NCBI RefSeq assembly: GCF_016806695.1
Contig: NZ_WUED01000012.1
Coordinates: 1 to 50,236, forward strand
Origin: Campylobacter bilis
GTDB taxonomy: Bacteria > Campylobacterota > Campylobacteria > Campylobacterales > Campylobacteraceae
DNA: 50,236 nt
Direction: 5' to 3'
Shown: one piece after another, positions 1 through 7,611 of the stretch
Layout: the number at the start of each line of letters is the position of its first letter
Numbering within the stretch: the first letter of the stretch is position 1
Notes under the pieces: generated by a model
Seen by the model: the letters and a program-made list of their open reading frames with translations, nothing else
The model's database searches: none
What the model was told of the DNA's origin: nothing
Position numbers and translations under genes: made by a program

Positions 1-298
1 TAACTTTTTTTATTCTTTCTTTGGGAGTTTTTTCATCAAGTATGGTGTAGAAATTTCCACTTAAAGCCACTCCAAAAAAAGAAATCAAACAATCAATACT
101 TTTAGGTAAAATAATTAAAATAGGAAGTTGTGTGGTATGTTCGCAAGCTAATTGCCTTAAGATTTCGCTGGCAAGTTTTTCACTCATAGAATGGAATTTT
201 TTATAGCTAATATATTTTCCATTAAATTCAACAAATAATTTTTTATTTGGATATTTATCCACGCTTTTTTGTAAAAAATCATAAATGTGGGTTATCAT
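1..298 (-). CDS. AMP-dependent (adenylate-forming) ligase, N-terminal part, cut by window edge
   Basis: Only the first 99 codons are in the window; the gene runs off the left edge. The start is the ATG at 296-298. The protein opens with a segment of the type YPNKKLFVEFNGKYISYKK, followed by a Ser/Glu-rich helix and hydrophobic LPILIILPKS, which is the usual start of an acyl/aminoacyl adenylating enzyme (ANL family). The adenylation core motifs lie outside the window, so the substrate cannot be judged. The start overlaps the end of the upstream acyltransferase gene by 20 bases, so the two are probably translated together. With the carrier protein at 2361-2585 it probably activates an acid and loads it on that carrier; this is inference. 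Confidence 0.7.
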   Translation of the reverse strand, partial: MITHIYDFLQKSVDKYPNKKLFVEFNGKYISYKKFHSMSEKLASEILRQLACEHTTQLPILIILPKSIDCLISFFGVALSGNFYTILDEKTPKERIKKV

Positions 299-1082
299 TT
301 TTATCCTTTAATAAAGCATATGGATTATTTTTAAGATATTTCAAGGTATCTAAAAAATATCTTTTACTTTCAATATTGACTATATGCGATCTTGCAAAAT
401 TGATGATATTAAAATTATTATTTTCTTTTAATAAATTAATTTGCTTTTGTTCACATACTAAAGAATTTTCTTCTAAATTTCTTACATAAAAGTCTATATT
501 TTTTTCATATTTGATTTTATCTTCATTTATTAAGATTCCACTGAAATTTTTAAAATACCTATAAGGCACTTTTACTATTTCTTCTATAAAATGAGTAAAA
601 GTATATCCTACTAGATGAGTTCCAAAAAGAACAATTTTTCCATCATGTTTCCATAAGGTATCATATACACAATTTTCTCCAAAGCAACTTTTTGTATCTT
701 GTAAAAATAAATCTTGTTTAGCACCTTTTATAGCAAAGGAAAATATAGGATCATTGGTGCGTTTTACTCCTTTATATTTGCGAAAATATTCTGTTAAAAT
801 TCCAACTTCACTTTTTGAATTTAATTTATCATAAATACCATTTTTACAAAATGTATAAGTGAAAGTAGGCATGATGAGTGTTCCTTCTTCTCCTATGCTT
901 TGTAAAAAACACTCAATGATTGTTTGTAAGAATTCATTTTTTTTAAGCAAAGGGGTTCCAAATTTAAAAAGTTCACTATGAACACATATGATATCGCCTT
1001 TTTGTATGCCTAGTTTTTTTAAGGTGTTTATTAGATCAGTATTTGAGTATTTTTGATTGTCATGTTGTAAAAATTGTGTCAT
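279..1082 (-). CDS. AAC(3)-fold N-acyltransferase, capsule-associated
   Basis: A 267-residue protein of the aminoglycoside 3-N-acetyltransferase/YokD fold. Visible family marks are VHSELFKFG at about 34-42, GTLIMPTFTYTF at about 67-78, KRTNDPIFSF at about 107-116 and THFIEE near 163-168, which carries the His and Glu expected in the active site. I start it at the ATG at 1080-1082, preceded by GGGA; an in-frame TTG four codons earlier has no better ribosome site. In this setting the substrate is more likely an amino sugar or sugar nucleotide of the capsule than a drug. The acyl donor could be CoA or the nearby carrier protein. Fold assignment is firm; substrate is inference. Confidence 0.8.
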   Translation of the reverse strand: MTQFLQHDNQKYSNTDLINTLKKLGIQKGDIICVHSELFKFGTPLLKKNEFLQTIIECFLQSIGEEGTLIMPTFTYTFCKNGIYDKLNSKSEVGILTEYFRKYKGVKRTNDPIFSFAIKGAKQDLFLQDTKSCFGENCVYDTLWKHDGKIVLFGTHLVGYTFTHFIEEIVKVPYRYFKNFSGILINEDKIKYEKNIDFYVRNLEENSLVCEQKQINLLKENNNFNIINFARSHIVNIESKRYFLDTLKYLKNNPYALLKDKNDNPHL

Positions 1083-1265
1083 GTTGATTCCCAATATATA
1101 TTTTAAAAATTTAAGTATAATTTAGTATAAATTTAAAAAGGCTTAATGATGTTTATAAATCAACACAGTTTATATTTCCTTATCTAGTTAAAAAACAGTA
1201 TTTATTTTTAAGAAAGATAAAAATTAGTTTAAACTTGAAATTATATGATTTTGATAGAATTTAAT

Positions 1266-1273
1266 TATAAAAT
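1266..1273 (+). promoter_or_regulatory. Probable sigma-70 -10 element (TATAAAAT) before the sulfotransferase-like gene
   Basis: TATAAAAT lies about 20 bases ahead of the ATG at 1293 in an AT-rich divergent intergenic region (1083-1292), with AGGGA as ribosome site just before the start. Campylobacter promoters often lack a clear -35, as here. The implied leader is only about a dozen bases. Confidence 0.4.
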
Positions 1274-1292
1274 ATTTAAGTAAGGGAATGAA

Positions 1293-2333
1293 ATGATAGC
1301 TTATATTAGTATAGGAACAACAAATAGCGGTAATCAGGAAAGACAGGGCTTTTTGATGCAAAATGAAGATTTACTTTTGCAAAAAGGCTATATATATCCT
1401 AAATCTCTTAGAGTAGCAAATAGGCATTGGGTTTTAGTGGATATAGTTTTAGAACTTGTTAATAAAAAAATATTAAGTTTAAATCCATTAGAAGATCTAA
1501 CCAATGAACGTTTGATTAAAGCCATTGAAAATTTCAAAATAGAAGCTTCATTGCATAAAGATAAAAAATTTATTTTTTCCGCTGAAGGGATAGTTTGGGA
1601 TTTCTCTACTAAAAAACATATAGAAATTTTAAAAAGTGTTTTAAATGCTTTAGGTTTTGATGAAATTTATGAAATAGTCTATTTTAGAGATACGCTTGGG
1701 TATTTAAATTCTCATTGTTCTCAAGATATAAAAAATAATATGGGTTTTTATAGTGCTGATTTTAAGCCTGATGAACACCCTAGAAAGTATATTTTTGATT
1801 ATAAATGGATTTGCCAAAGCCATGTTGAAGTATTTGGTGAATCAAGTTTAATAGTAAGACTTTTAAAAGAAGAATATGTTGGTGGAACTTTGCTTAAAGA
1901 TTTTGTTTATCATTTGGGTTTGGAATGGGATGATAATTTTTCTTTAAAGCAAAATAAAAATGAAAGCTTTAATCTTTTAGGTATGGAGCTTCAAGGGAGA
2001 TTGATTAAAAAAGATTTGCATGGACAAAATATGAATTCTTTACTTTACATTGCAAGGAAAATTTTTGAAGGAGCTGATGAAGATAGACTTAAATTTAGAG
2101 TACAAAAAGATATAGCAAAAGCTTATGTGGATTATTATGCTTCTTCTCTTGACTGGGTAAGAAAAAAGTATTTTCCCCATAGAAAATATTTATTTGAGCC
2201 CATAGATTGGGACAATTATAAGGAAAACCCGACCTTAATTCATACCAAAGAAAGCGACTGGGATAAGGTAGCTGATTTTATAGCACAAATTATTATATCT
2301 AAAAATAAAATCATTCAATCTTTACAAGATTGA
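1293..2333 (+). CDS. Sulfotransferase-like protein with altered nucleotide-binding loop
   Basis: A 346-residue protein with the layout of bacterial P-loop sulfotransferases: an N-terminal strand-loop-helix (ISIGTTNSG at 5-13), a helix ending in KGYIYPKSLR, and a second conserved strand IVYFRD at about 128-133, like the 3'-phosphate-binding site of PAPS-dependent enzymes. The first loop is abnormal: where the family normally has Lys-Ser/Thr-Gly-Thr/Ser-Thr, this protein has NSGNQ, so the phosphate-binding Lys is absent. It may use another donor, or be an inactive relative. It lies between the acyltransferase (divergent) and carrier protein (convergent) genes, close to a CysC-family kinase that could make a 3'-phosphorylated donor. 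Role in capsule modification is inferred from context; fold is moderately sure. Confidence 0.6.
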   Translation: MIAYISIGTTNSGNQERQGFLMQNEDLLLQKGYIYPKSLRVANRHWVLVDIVLELVNKKILSLNPLEDLTNERLIKAIENFKIEASLHKDKKFIFSAEGIVWDFSTKKHIEILKSVLNALGFDEIYEIVYFRDTLGYLNSHCSQDIKNNMGFYSADFKPDEHPRKYIFDYKWICQSHVEVFGESSLIVRLLKEEYVGGTLLKDFVYHLGLEWDDNFSLKQNKNESFNLLGMELQGRLIKKDLHGQNMNSLLYIARKIFEGADEDRLKFRVQKDIAKAYVDYYASSLDWVRKKYFPHRKYLFEPIDWDNYKENPTLIHTKESDWDKVADFIAQIIISKNKIIQSLQD

Positions 2334-2336
2334 AAC

Positions 2337-2363
2337 TAATACAATGTTAAAAGCATTGTATTA
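2337..2363. terminator. Bidirectional terminator hairpin between convergent genes
   Basis: Ten-base perfect arms TAATACAATG and CATTGTATTA enclose a 7-base loop. The hairpin sits exactly between the stop of the plus-strand sulfotransferase-like gene and the stop of the minus-strand carrier gene, and it includes the latter's stop codon. It is AT-rich, without a long T run. Confidence 0.6.
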
Positions 2364-2585
2364 TTGATAAGCTTTTGTTATCATATTTTTGATGCTTTGA
2401 AAATTTTCAAAATTTTCAGGAGTAATAAATTCTGCATTTAAAGATTTGCCATAATGTTTTTCAATTTGTGCTACTAATGCCATTATATCAATGCTATCTA
2501 TAATATCTTCACTGATTAAATTTTGCATAGTTTCATCAATATCTGCTCTTTCGATATTAATAAAGAATTTTTTGATCACTTCCAT
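2361..2585 (-). CDS. Stand-alone acyl carrier protein
   Basis: A 74-residue acidic protein with the ACP pattern: a predicted helix, a loop with DIIDSIDIMALV at about 27-38 in which the Ser of D-S-I is the likely phosphopantetheine site, then two further helices. Ribosome site AAGGAAAG precedes the ATG at 2583-2585. It is not the fatty-acid AcpP, which normally sits with the fab genes. Here it lies among capsule genes near an adenylating ligase and an acyltransferase, so it probably carries an activated acid for capsule decoration (inference). The holo-ACP synthase acpS, needed to charge such a protein, is encoded at 9393-9740. Confidence 0.8.
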   Translation of the reverse strand: MEVIKKFFINIERADIDETMQNLISEDIIDSIDIMALVAQIEKHYGKSLNAEFITPENFENFQSIKNMITKAYQ

Positions 2586-2641
2586 ATACTTTCCTTTTAT
2601 AAATAAAATATTGAAATTATATCTTAATTTTATTATTATGG

Positions 2642-2647
2642 TAAAAT
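2642..2647 (+). promoter_or_regulatory. Probable -10 element (TAAAAT) for the kinase-kpsC-kpsS operon
   Basis: TAAAAT lies 26 bases before the kinase ATG in the 88-base divergent gap that also has to hold the promoter of the carrier protein gene. No good -35 is visible, as is common in Campylobacter. Confidence 0.35.
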
Positions 2648-2673
2648 TATGTATTTTTAATTAAGGAAAGTTG

Positions 2674-3180
2674 ATGAAATATCCTGTTTTTTGGTTTACT
2701 GGGCTTGCTGGTAGTGGAAAGAGTACTATAGGAAAAGCTTTATATGAAAAATTAAAACAAAAATATAAAAATATCATTTATCTTGATGGAGACGAATTAA
2801 GAGATATAATAGGTCATTATGGATATGATAAGAAAAGTCGTATAGATATGGCTTTGAAAAGATCTAAATTTGCTAAGTTCTTAAACGATCAAGGTATGAT
2901 AGTTATTGTAACTACAATTTCAATGTTTAATGAAATTTATATTTATAATAGAAAAGAATTAAAAAATTATTATGAAATTTATATAGAATGTGATATGCAA
3001 GAATTGATTAAAAGAGATCAAAAAGGACTTTATACAAAAGCTTTAAATAAAGAAATTGATAATGTTGTTGGTATAGATATAGCATTTGATCAGCCAAAGC
3101 CTCATTTAATCATTAATAATTCTTATCAAAATGATTTAGAAAAAAAAGTTGAAACTATAGTGAAGAAATTGACATTATGA
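2674..3180 (+). CDS. CysC-family nucleotide 3'-kinase (APS kinase or cytidine diphosphoramidate kinase type)
   Basis: A 168-residue P-loop kinase: GLAGSGKST at 10-18, DGDELR at 38-43 and RDQKGLY at 114-120 are the CysC signatures. The ATG at 2674 with AAGGAAAG upstream is chosen over a TTG one codon earlier. In reference C. jejuni the CysC-like protein next to kpsC (Cj1415) has been reported to phosphorylate the 3' position of cytidine diphosphoramidate in methyl-phosphoramidate (MeOPN) synthesis, rather than adenylyl sulfate. Here the usual MeOPN neighbours are not beside it; a sulfotransferase-like gene and an ACP gene are. Its end overlaps kpsC in an ATGA. Family is sure; substrate is open. 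Confidence 0.85.
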   Translation: MKYPVFWFTGLAGSGKSTIGKALYEKLKQKYKNIIYLDGDELRDIIGHYGYDKKSRIDMALKRSKFAKFLNDQGMIVIVTTISMFNEIYIYNRKELKNYYEIYIECDMQELIKRDQKGLYTKALNKEIDNVVGIDIAFDQPKPHLIINNSYQNDLEKKVETIVKKLTL

Positions 3181-5240
3181 AATATTATTCCACATCAAAA
3201 AAACTTATTATCAATGTCAGAAATTTTTATCAAGTAATTCTCTTTAGTGTTTTTAAAAAAATCAAAAAAGATGATATTTTTCTAGGCTGGGGAAGAAAAA
3301 AATCAGGTTTTAAGGCTATGGCTTTAGCTCAAAAATATAATGCTAAATTCATGCTTTTAGAAGATGGCTTTATCCGTTCTTTGAATTTGGGAGTAGAAAA
3401 TTCTCCCAGTTTTAGTTTAATTTGTGATGATGTGGGTATTTATTATGATGGAACTTTGCCTTCAAAACTTGAAAATCTTTTAAATACTCATCAATTTAAA
3501 GATGAAGAAATTTTCCAAGCTAGAAAAGCTATAAAACTTATAAAAAAACACAAGATTACTAAATACAATAATAATTTAGATGTTCCAAGCAATTATTTTC
3601 CAAAAAACGAACAACGCATTTTAATTATCACTCAAACAGCTGAAGATGCATCACTTGAATTTGGGCTTGCTAAAGAATTTTCCACCCTTGATATGATAAA
3701 AGATGCTATAAAAGAAAATCCTAATTCTAAAATTTATGTAAAAATCCATCCTGATGTTTTAAGCGGTAAAAAACAAAGTGATTTTGATTTTTTGCCTAAA
3801 GAATGCATAATAATCAGTGAGAATTTTAATCCTTTGAATTTGCTTGAATATTTTTATAAAGTTTATACTAAAACTTCTGGAATGGGTTTTGAGGCTTTAT
3901 TAATGGGATGTGAATGCGTGTGTTATGGAATGCCTTTTTATGCGGGTTGGGGTTTAACAAAGGATAAGTTAGAGTGCAAAAGAAGAAATCAAAAAAGAAC
4001 TCTTGAAGAAATTTTTTGTGCTGCTTATATACTCTATACTAAATATTTTAATCCTTATTTAAACCAAAAAAGTGATATTTTTGATACGATTAATACTTTA
4101 ATTAAATATAAAACTATAGAATGTGAAAATTCTCATAGGCTTTTTTTCTTTGGATTTTCAAAATGGAAAAGACAGTTTGTAAAGCCTTTTTTTAAAGCTA
4201 AAAATAATGAAATAATATTTTTAGATTCTATAGATGGTTTAAGCAATATAATATTGCAAAAAAATGACAAATTTTTTATCTGGGGAAAAAAGGTTGCTTT
4301 TGATAAACTTCAAAATACTCTTATTAAAAAAGCCCAAAATGAAAATTTAAAGCATTTTATCCCAAAAATTTCTTTAGTAGAGGATGGTTTTATCCGATCC
4401 ATTGCTTTAGGATCTGATCTTACGCGTCCTTTTTCGCTTATTGTGGATGATAAAGGACTTTATGTTGATCCTAGCCAAGCTACAAAGTTAGAAGAGCTTT
4501 TACAAGATGGAGTTTTTGATGAAAAACTTTTAAGTAGGGCAAGAAATATTATAAAAATTTTGCTTGAAAATAAATTGTCAAAATACAATACTATGTCTCA
4601 TAAAAATCTTAAAATCAATGCTAAAAAGGATCAAAAAGTCATTTTAATTCCTGCTCAAGTTGAAGATGATATTTCTATGATTTTAGGAGGTTTTGGTCTA
4701 TCAACTTTGGATTTAATTAAAGAAGTACGCAATAAAAATCAAAATGCTTATATTATTTTTAAACCTCATCCTGATGTTTTAAGTGGAAATCGTAAGGGTT
4801 TAAAAGATAAAAAGCTTATTTTACAATACTGTGATGAAATCATTCAAGATTGTAGTATTGATAGTGCGATTAAAATTGCTGATGAAGTTCATACTATAAC
4901 ATCTACAAGTGGCTTTGATGCGCTTTTAAGATCTAAAGAAGTTTTTACTTATGGAATGCCTTTTTATGCGGGTTGGGGTTTAACAAAAGATAAATACAAA
5001 TGTGAAAGAAGAACAAGAAAGTTAAATCTTGAAGAGCTTGTAGCTGGGGCTTTAATACTGTATCCAAGATATATTAATCCCCAAACAAAAACTTTATGCG
5101 AAATTGAAGTTTGTTTAGATATAATGTTAAATTTTCAAAAAGATTATTTTTCAAAAAAACATGTGAAATTAATAATAAATTTTAAAACTTTTGTGCTTAG
5201 AAAAATAAGAAGAATTTATGAATTTTTGGCAAAGAAATGA
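3177..5240 (+). CDS. kpsC: KpsC, dual-module beta-Kdo transferase for the capsule lipid linker
   Basis: 687 residues made of two homologous halves. Each half has a (L/V)EDGFIRS motif (about 61-68 and again in the second half) and a YGMPFYAGWGLTKDK motif near its end (about 250-264 and 592-606). KpsC proteins of group 2 capsules alternate two beta-Kdo transferase activities to extend the poly-Kdo linker on phosphatidylglycerol that carries the capsule; it acts at the cytoplasmic face of the inner membrane. Length and two-module structure are normal. It is translationally coupled to the kinase upstream and to kpsS downstream, both through ATGA overlaps. The two halves share a 39-base identical stretch (see repeats). 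Confidence 0.95.
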   Translation: MKYYSTSKKLIINVRNFYQVILFSVFKKIKKDDIFLGWGRKKSGFKAMALAQKYNAKFMLLEDGFIRSLNLGVENSPSFSLICDDVGIYYDGTLPSKLENLLNTHQFKDEEIFQARKAIKLIKKHKITKYNNNLDVPSNYFPKNEQRILIITQTAEDASLEFGLAKEFSTLDMIKDAIKENPNSKIYVKIHPDVLSGKKQSDFDFLPKECIIISENFNPLNLLEYFYKVYTKTSGMGFEALLMGCECVCYGMPFYAGWGLTKDKLECKRRNQKRTLEEIFCAAYILYTKYFNPYLNQKSDIFDTINTLIKYKTIECENSHRLFFFGFSKWKRQFVKPFFKAKNNEIIFLDSIDGLSNIILQKNDKFFIWGKKVAFDKLQNTLIKKAQNENLKHFIPKISLVEDGFIRSIALGSDLTRPFSLIVDDKGLYVDPSQATKLEELLQDGVFDEKLLSRARNIIKILLENKLSKYNTMSHKNLKINAKKDQKVILIPAQVEDDISMILGGFGLSTLDLIKEVRNKNQNAYIIFKPHPDVLSGNRKGLKDKKLILQYCDEIIQDCSIDSAIKIADEVHTITSTSGFDALLRSKEVFTYGMPFYAGWGLTKDKYKCERRTRKLNLEELVAGALILYPRYINPQTKTLCEIEVCLDIMLNFQKDYFSKKHVKLIINFKTFVLRKIRRIYEFLAKK
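3923..3961 (+). repeat. 39-base exact direct repeat inside kpsC, copy 1
   Basis: Encodes the YGMPFYAGWGLTK motif of the first module. It is identical over 39 bases to 4949-4987, 1026 bases (342 codons) downstream and in the same frame. Confidence 0.9.
4949..4987 (+). repeat. 39-base exact direct repeat inside kpsC, copy 2
   Basis: Encodes the same motif in the second module. Recombination between the copies would remove exactly 342 codons in frame and leave a one-module KpsC. Confidence 0.9.
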
Positions 5241-6421
5241 GATTTGGCGATAAGATTAAAAAAGAATTTAGCGGTAAGAATGTTTTGCTTTTGCAAGGGC
5301 CTGTAGGAAATTTCTTTCATATTCTTGCTATGAAAATGAAGGAAAATCAAACTAAGGTTTTTAAGCTAAATTTTAATGGGGGAGATTTTTTTTTCTATCC
5401 AAGTGGAGTAAGATGTAAATGTAATGAAAAAGAACTTGAAAATTTTTATGAAAGCTTTCTAGAAGAGAAAAAAATTAATGCTATTGTGATGTATAATGAT
5501 TGTCGTATTGTGCATGCAAAGGCTATTGAAGTGGCTAAGCGTTTAGGTATTGAAATTTGGATTTTTGAAGAGGGTTATTTAAGGCCTTATTGTATTACTT
5601 TTGAAAAAGATGGGGTGAATGCGAATTCTTCTTTGCCTCGTGATAAAAATTTCTATCTTTGTCAATACATTTATAATAAAGACAGCATAAAAGAAATTCC
5701 TGGTAGTTTTAAATTTATGGCTTTTGATGCATTTTTGTATTGGTTATTTGCTTTTGTTTTAGCTCCTTTTTTTAATAATAAGCTTCATCATCGCACTTTG
5801 TATCCTTTTGAGTTTTTATTTTGGTTTCGATCTTTATATAGAAAATATCTTTATAAAATCACTGAAAAAACAATCAATAAAAAAATTTATAATTTAGAAA
5901 AAAAATATTTTTTAGCCATTTTGCAAGTTTATAGCGATACGCAAATTAAGTATCATTATAAAAAAAGTATAGAATATTTTATAGAAGAGATCATACTTTC
6001 TTTTGCAAATCATGCTAGAGCTAAGTCTTATCTTGTGTTTAAGCATCATCCTATGGATAGAGGATATAAAAATTATGCAAAACTAATTCAAAAGCTAAGT
6101 CAAAAATATCATGTAGAAGGGAGGGTTTTATATGTGCACGATACGCATTTGCCCACCCTTTTAAAAAGAGCTTTAGGTTGTATTACTATTAATTCTACAG
6201 TAGGCTTTAGTGCTATTTTAGAAGGTTGCCCGACTAAGGTTTGTGGAGATGCTTTTTATGATTTTGAAGGCTTGACTTATCCTAAGAAACTTCAGTTTTT
6301 TTGGCGAGAAGCTCATGCTTATAAGCCTAATTCTGCTTTAGTACGCAATTTTAAAAAATATCTTTTACAAAGCAATCAATTTAATGGTAATTTTTATAAA
6401 AATTCTTTTTTAAACAAATAG
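5237..6421 (+). CDS. kpsS: KpsS, beta-Kdo transferase that starts the capsule linker
   Basis: A 394-residue protein of the KpsS family, the single-module relative of KpsC that adds the first Kdo to phosphatidylglycerol. Visible features are LLLQGPVGNFF at about 16-26, FEEGYLRPYCITFEKDG at about 112-128 and the C-terminal FKHHPMDRG and TINSTVGFSAILEG motifs typical of these Kdo transferases. The start overlaps the kpsC stop in an ATGA. It is the last gene of the kinase-kpsC-kpsS run; a new promoter follows. Confidence 0.93.
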   Translation: MRFGDKIKKEFSGKNVLLLQGPVGNFFHILAMKMKENQTKVFKLNFNGGDFFFYPSGVRCKCNEKELENFYESFLEEKKINAIVMYNDCRIVHAKAIEVAKRLGIEIWIFEEGYLRPYCITFEKDGVNANSSLPRDKNFYLCQYIYNKDSIKEIPGSFKFMAFDAFLYWLFAFVLAPFFNNKLHHRTLYPFEFLFWFRSLYRKYLYKITEKTINKKIYNLEKKYFLAILQVYSDTQIKYHYKKSIEYFIEEIILSFANHARAKSYLVFKHHPMDRGYKNYAKLIQKLSQKYHVEGRVLYVHDTHLPTLLKRALGCITINSTVGFSAILEGCPTKVCGDAFYDFEGLTYPKKLQFFWREAHAYKPNSALVRNFKKYLLQSNQFNGNFYKNSFLNK

Positions 6422-6464
6422 GAGTTAAAAGCTTCTATTAAGAGAATTTTTAAAGTAAAGCTGT

Positions 6465-6470
6465 TATAAT
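6465..6470 (+). promoter_or_regulatory. Probable -10 element (TATAAT) for the hydrolase-P450 operon
   Basis: A consensus TATAAT lies 22 bases before the ATG at 6493, in the 71-base gap after kpsS. This suggests that the next three genes have their own promoter besides read-through from the capsule operon. Confidence 0.45.
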
Positions 6471-6492
6471 TGAAAATAAAAAGAAATATTTT

Positions 6493-7611
6493 ATGGATAG
6501 AGAAGTATTTTATATAGCAGGATATGATCCTAAAAGTTATAGATTTTATTACGATTTATTCAAAAAAAACTTAGAAGAGTATTCCTATCGATTTAATCTT
6601 AAAGCCATTATAAATAAAATTGATAAAAATGGAAATTTTCCTTTTTTTAAAATTTCTTGCGAAAATGTCCAAATTAAATATCATTTTTTAGTGTGGAATG
6701 ATATTGTTAGAAAAAATTGGTCGCAAAATTATAAAGATGCTTTGATAGATTGTTATAGTTTTTTTAGAATTTATACTATTACAGGGCTTTTTATTAAATT
6801 TGGCAAAGAGTCGATTTATCAGTTGATTACAGGTTATTATCCTTTTTTTTATATACTGTTTTCTTTATTGTTTTCTTTGATTTTAGCTTTGGGAACCTTT
6901 GTTTTTTTGCAAAATTATATCCATTTTTCTTTGGCTATAGTTATAGGAATTATTTTAGGGTTTTTACTCAATCGTTTTTTGTTTAAACTTGGTAAAAAGT
7001 TTTCTGTATTTTGGATAGCAAGAATTTGTGCCTTTTGTGCTACTTGGCATGATAAAAAAAAGGGCACAATGGAAGAAAGAATCAAACTTTTTGCAGATAC
7101 TATAATTGATAAGTTAAAGCAAAATAAAGACAAACAAAATTACGAACTTATCTTGGTTGCACACAGTGTTGGAACTATAGTTTGTATAGAGGTTTTAGAA
7201 TGTGTTTTAAAACAAATCGATCAGTCTTTACAAAACAAACTGAAAATCCTTACTTTAGGAGAATGTATTCCTTTAGTGAGTTATCAAAAAAAATCTCATG
7301 AATTTAGAAACAAACTTGAATTTGTTTCTAAATTTGATTTAAAATGGTATGATTATACCTCTATTATTGATGGGGCGTGTTTTCCACAAGTAGATTTTTT
7401 TCGCACAAGCGGAGTAAATGCGAAATTTACCCCTCCTTTTTTAAGTGCTAAATTTCATACTTTATATGAAAAACATGAGTATAAAAAAATTAAAAGAGAT
7501 AAAAATAAAGCACATTTTTTATATCTTTATTGTATTAAAATCAGAGGCAATTATGATTTTTTTTCTTTTATCATTGCGCCTAAATTTTTAGAAGAAAAGG
7601 TAAAAGTATGA
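6493..7611 (+). CDS. Membrane-anchored alpha/beta-hydrolase-like protein
   Basis: 372 residues. Two strongly hydrophobic segments near residues 115-140 and 145-165 form a hairpin in the membrane. They are followed by a soluble part with VAHSVGT, Ser at about 225, which resembles the nucleophile elbow of alpha/beta hydrolases although the first Gly is replaced by Ala. A catalytic acid and His cannot be placed with confidence. It corresponds in position to Cj1412 of reference strains, which has no settled function. It is first of three genes joined by ATGA overlaps with a cytochrome P450 and a small membrane protein. A lipid or hydrophobic substrate shared with the P450 is a guess. Confidence 0.75.
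   Translation: MDREVFYIAGYDPKSYRFYYDLFKKNLEEYSYRFNLKAIINKIDKNGNFPFFKISCENVQIKYHFLVWNDIVRKNWSQNYKDALIDCYSFFRIYTITGLFIKFGKESIYQLITGYYPFFYILFSLLFSLILALGTFVFLQNYIHFSLAIVIGIILGFLLNRFLFKLGKKFSVFWIARICAFCATWHDKKKGTMEERIKLFADTIIDKLKQNKDKQNYELILVAHSVGTIVCIEVLECVLKQIDQSLQNKLKILTLGECIPLVSYQKKSHEFRNKLEFVSKFDLKWYDYTSIIDGACFPQVDFFRTSGVNAKFTPPFLSAKFHTLYEKHEYKKIKRDKNKAHFLYLYCIKIRGNYDFFSFIIAPKFLEEKVKV

Noticed and set aside
279-1082. Aminoglycoside resistance gene
   Set aside because: The AAC(3) fold is shared by enzymes of sugar metabolism. The gene is native in base composition and sits in a capsule locus between a ligase and sulfotransferase-like gene, without any mobile element.
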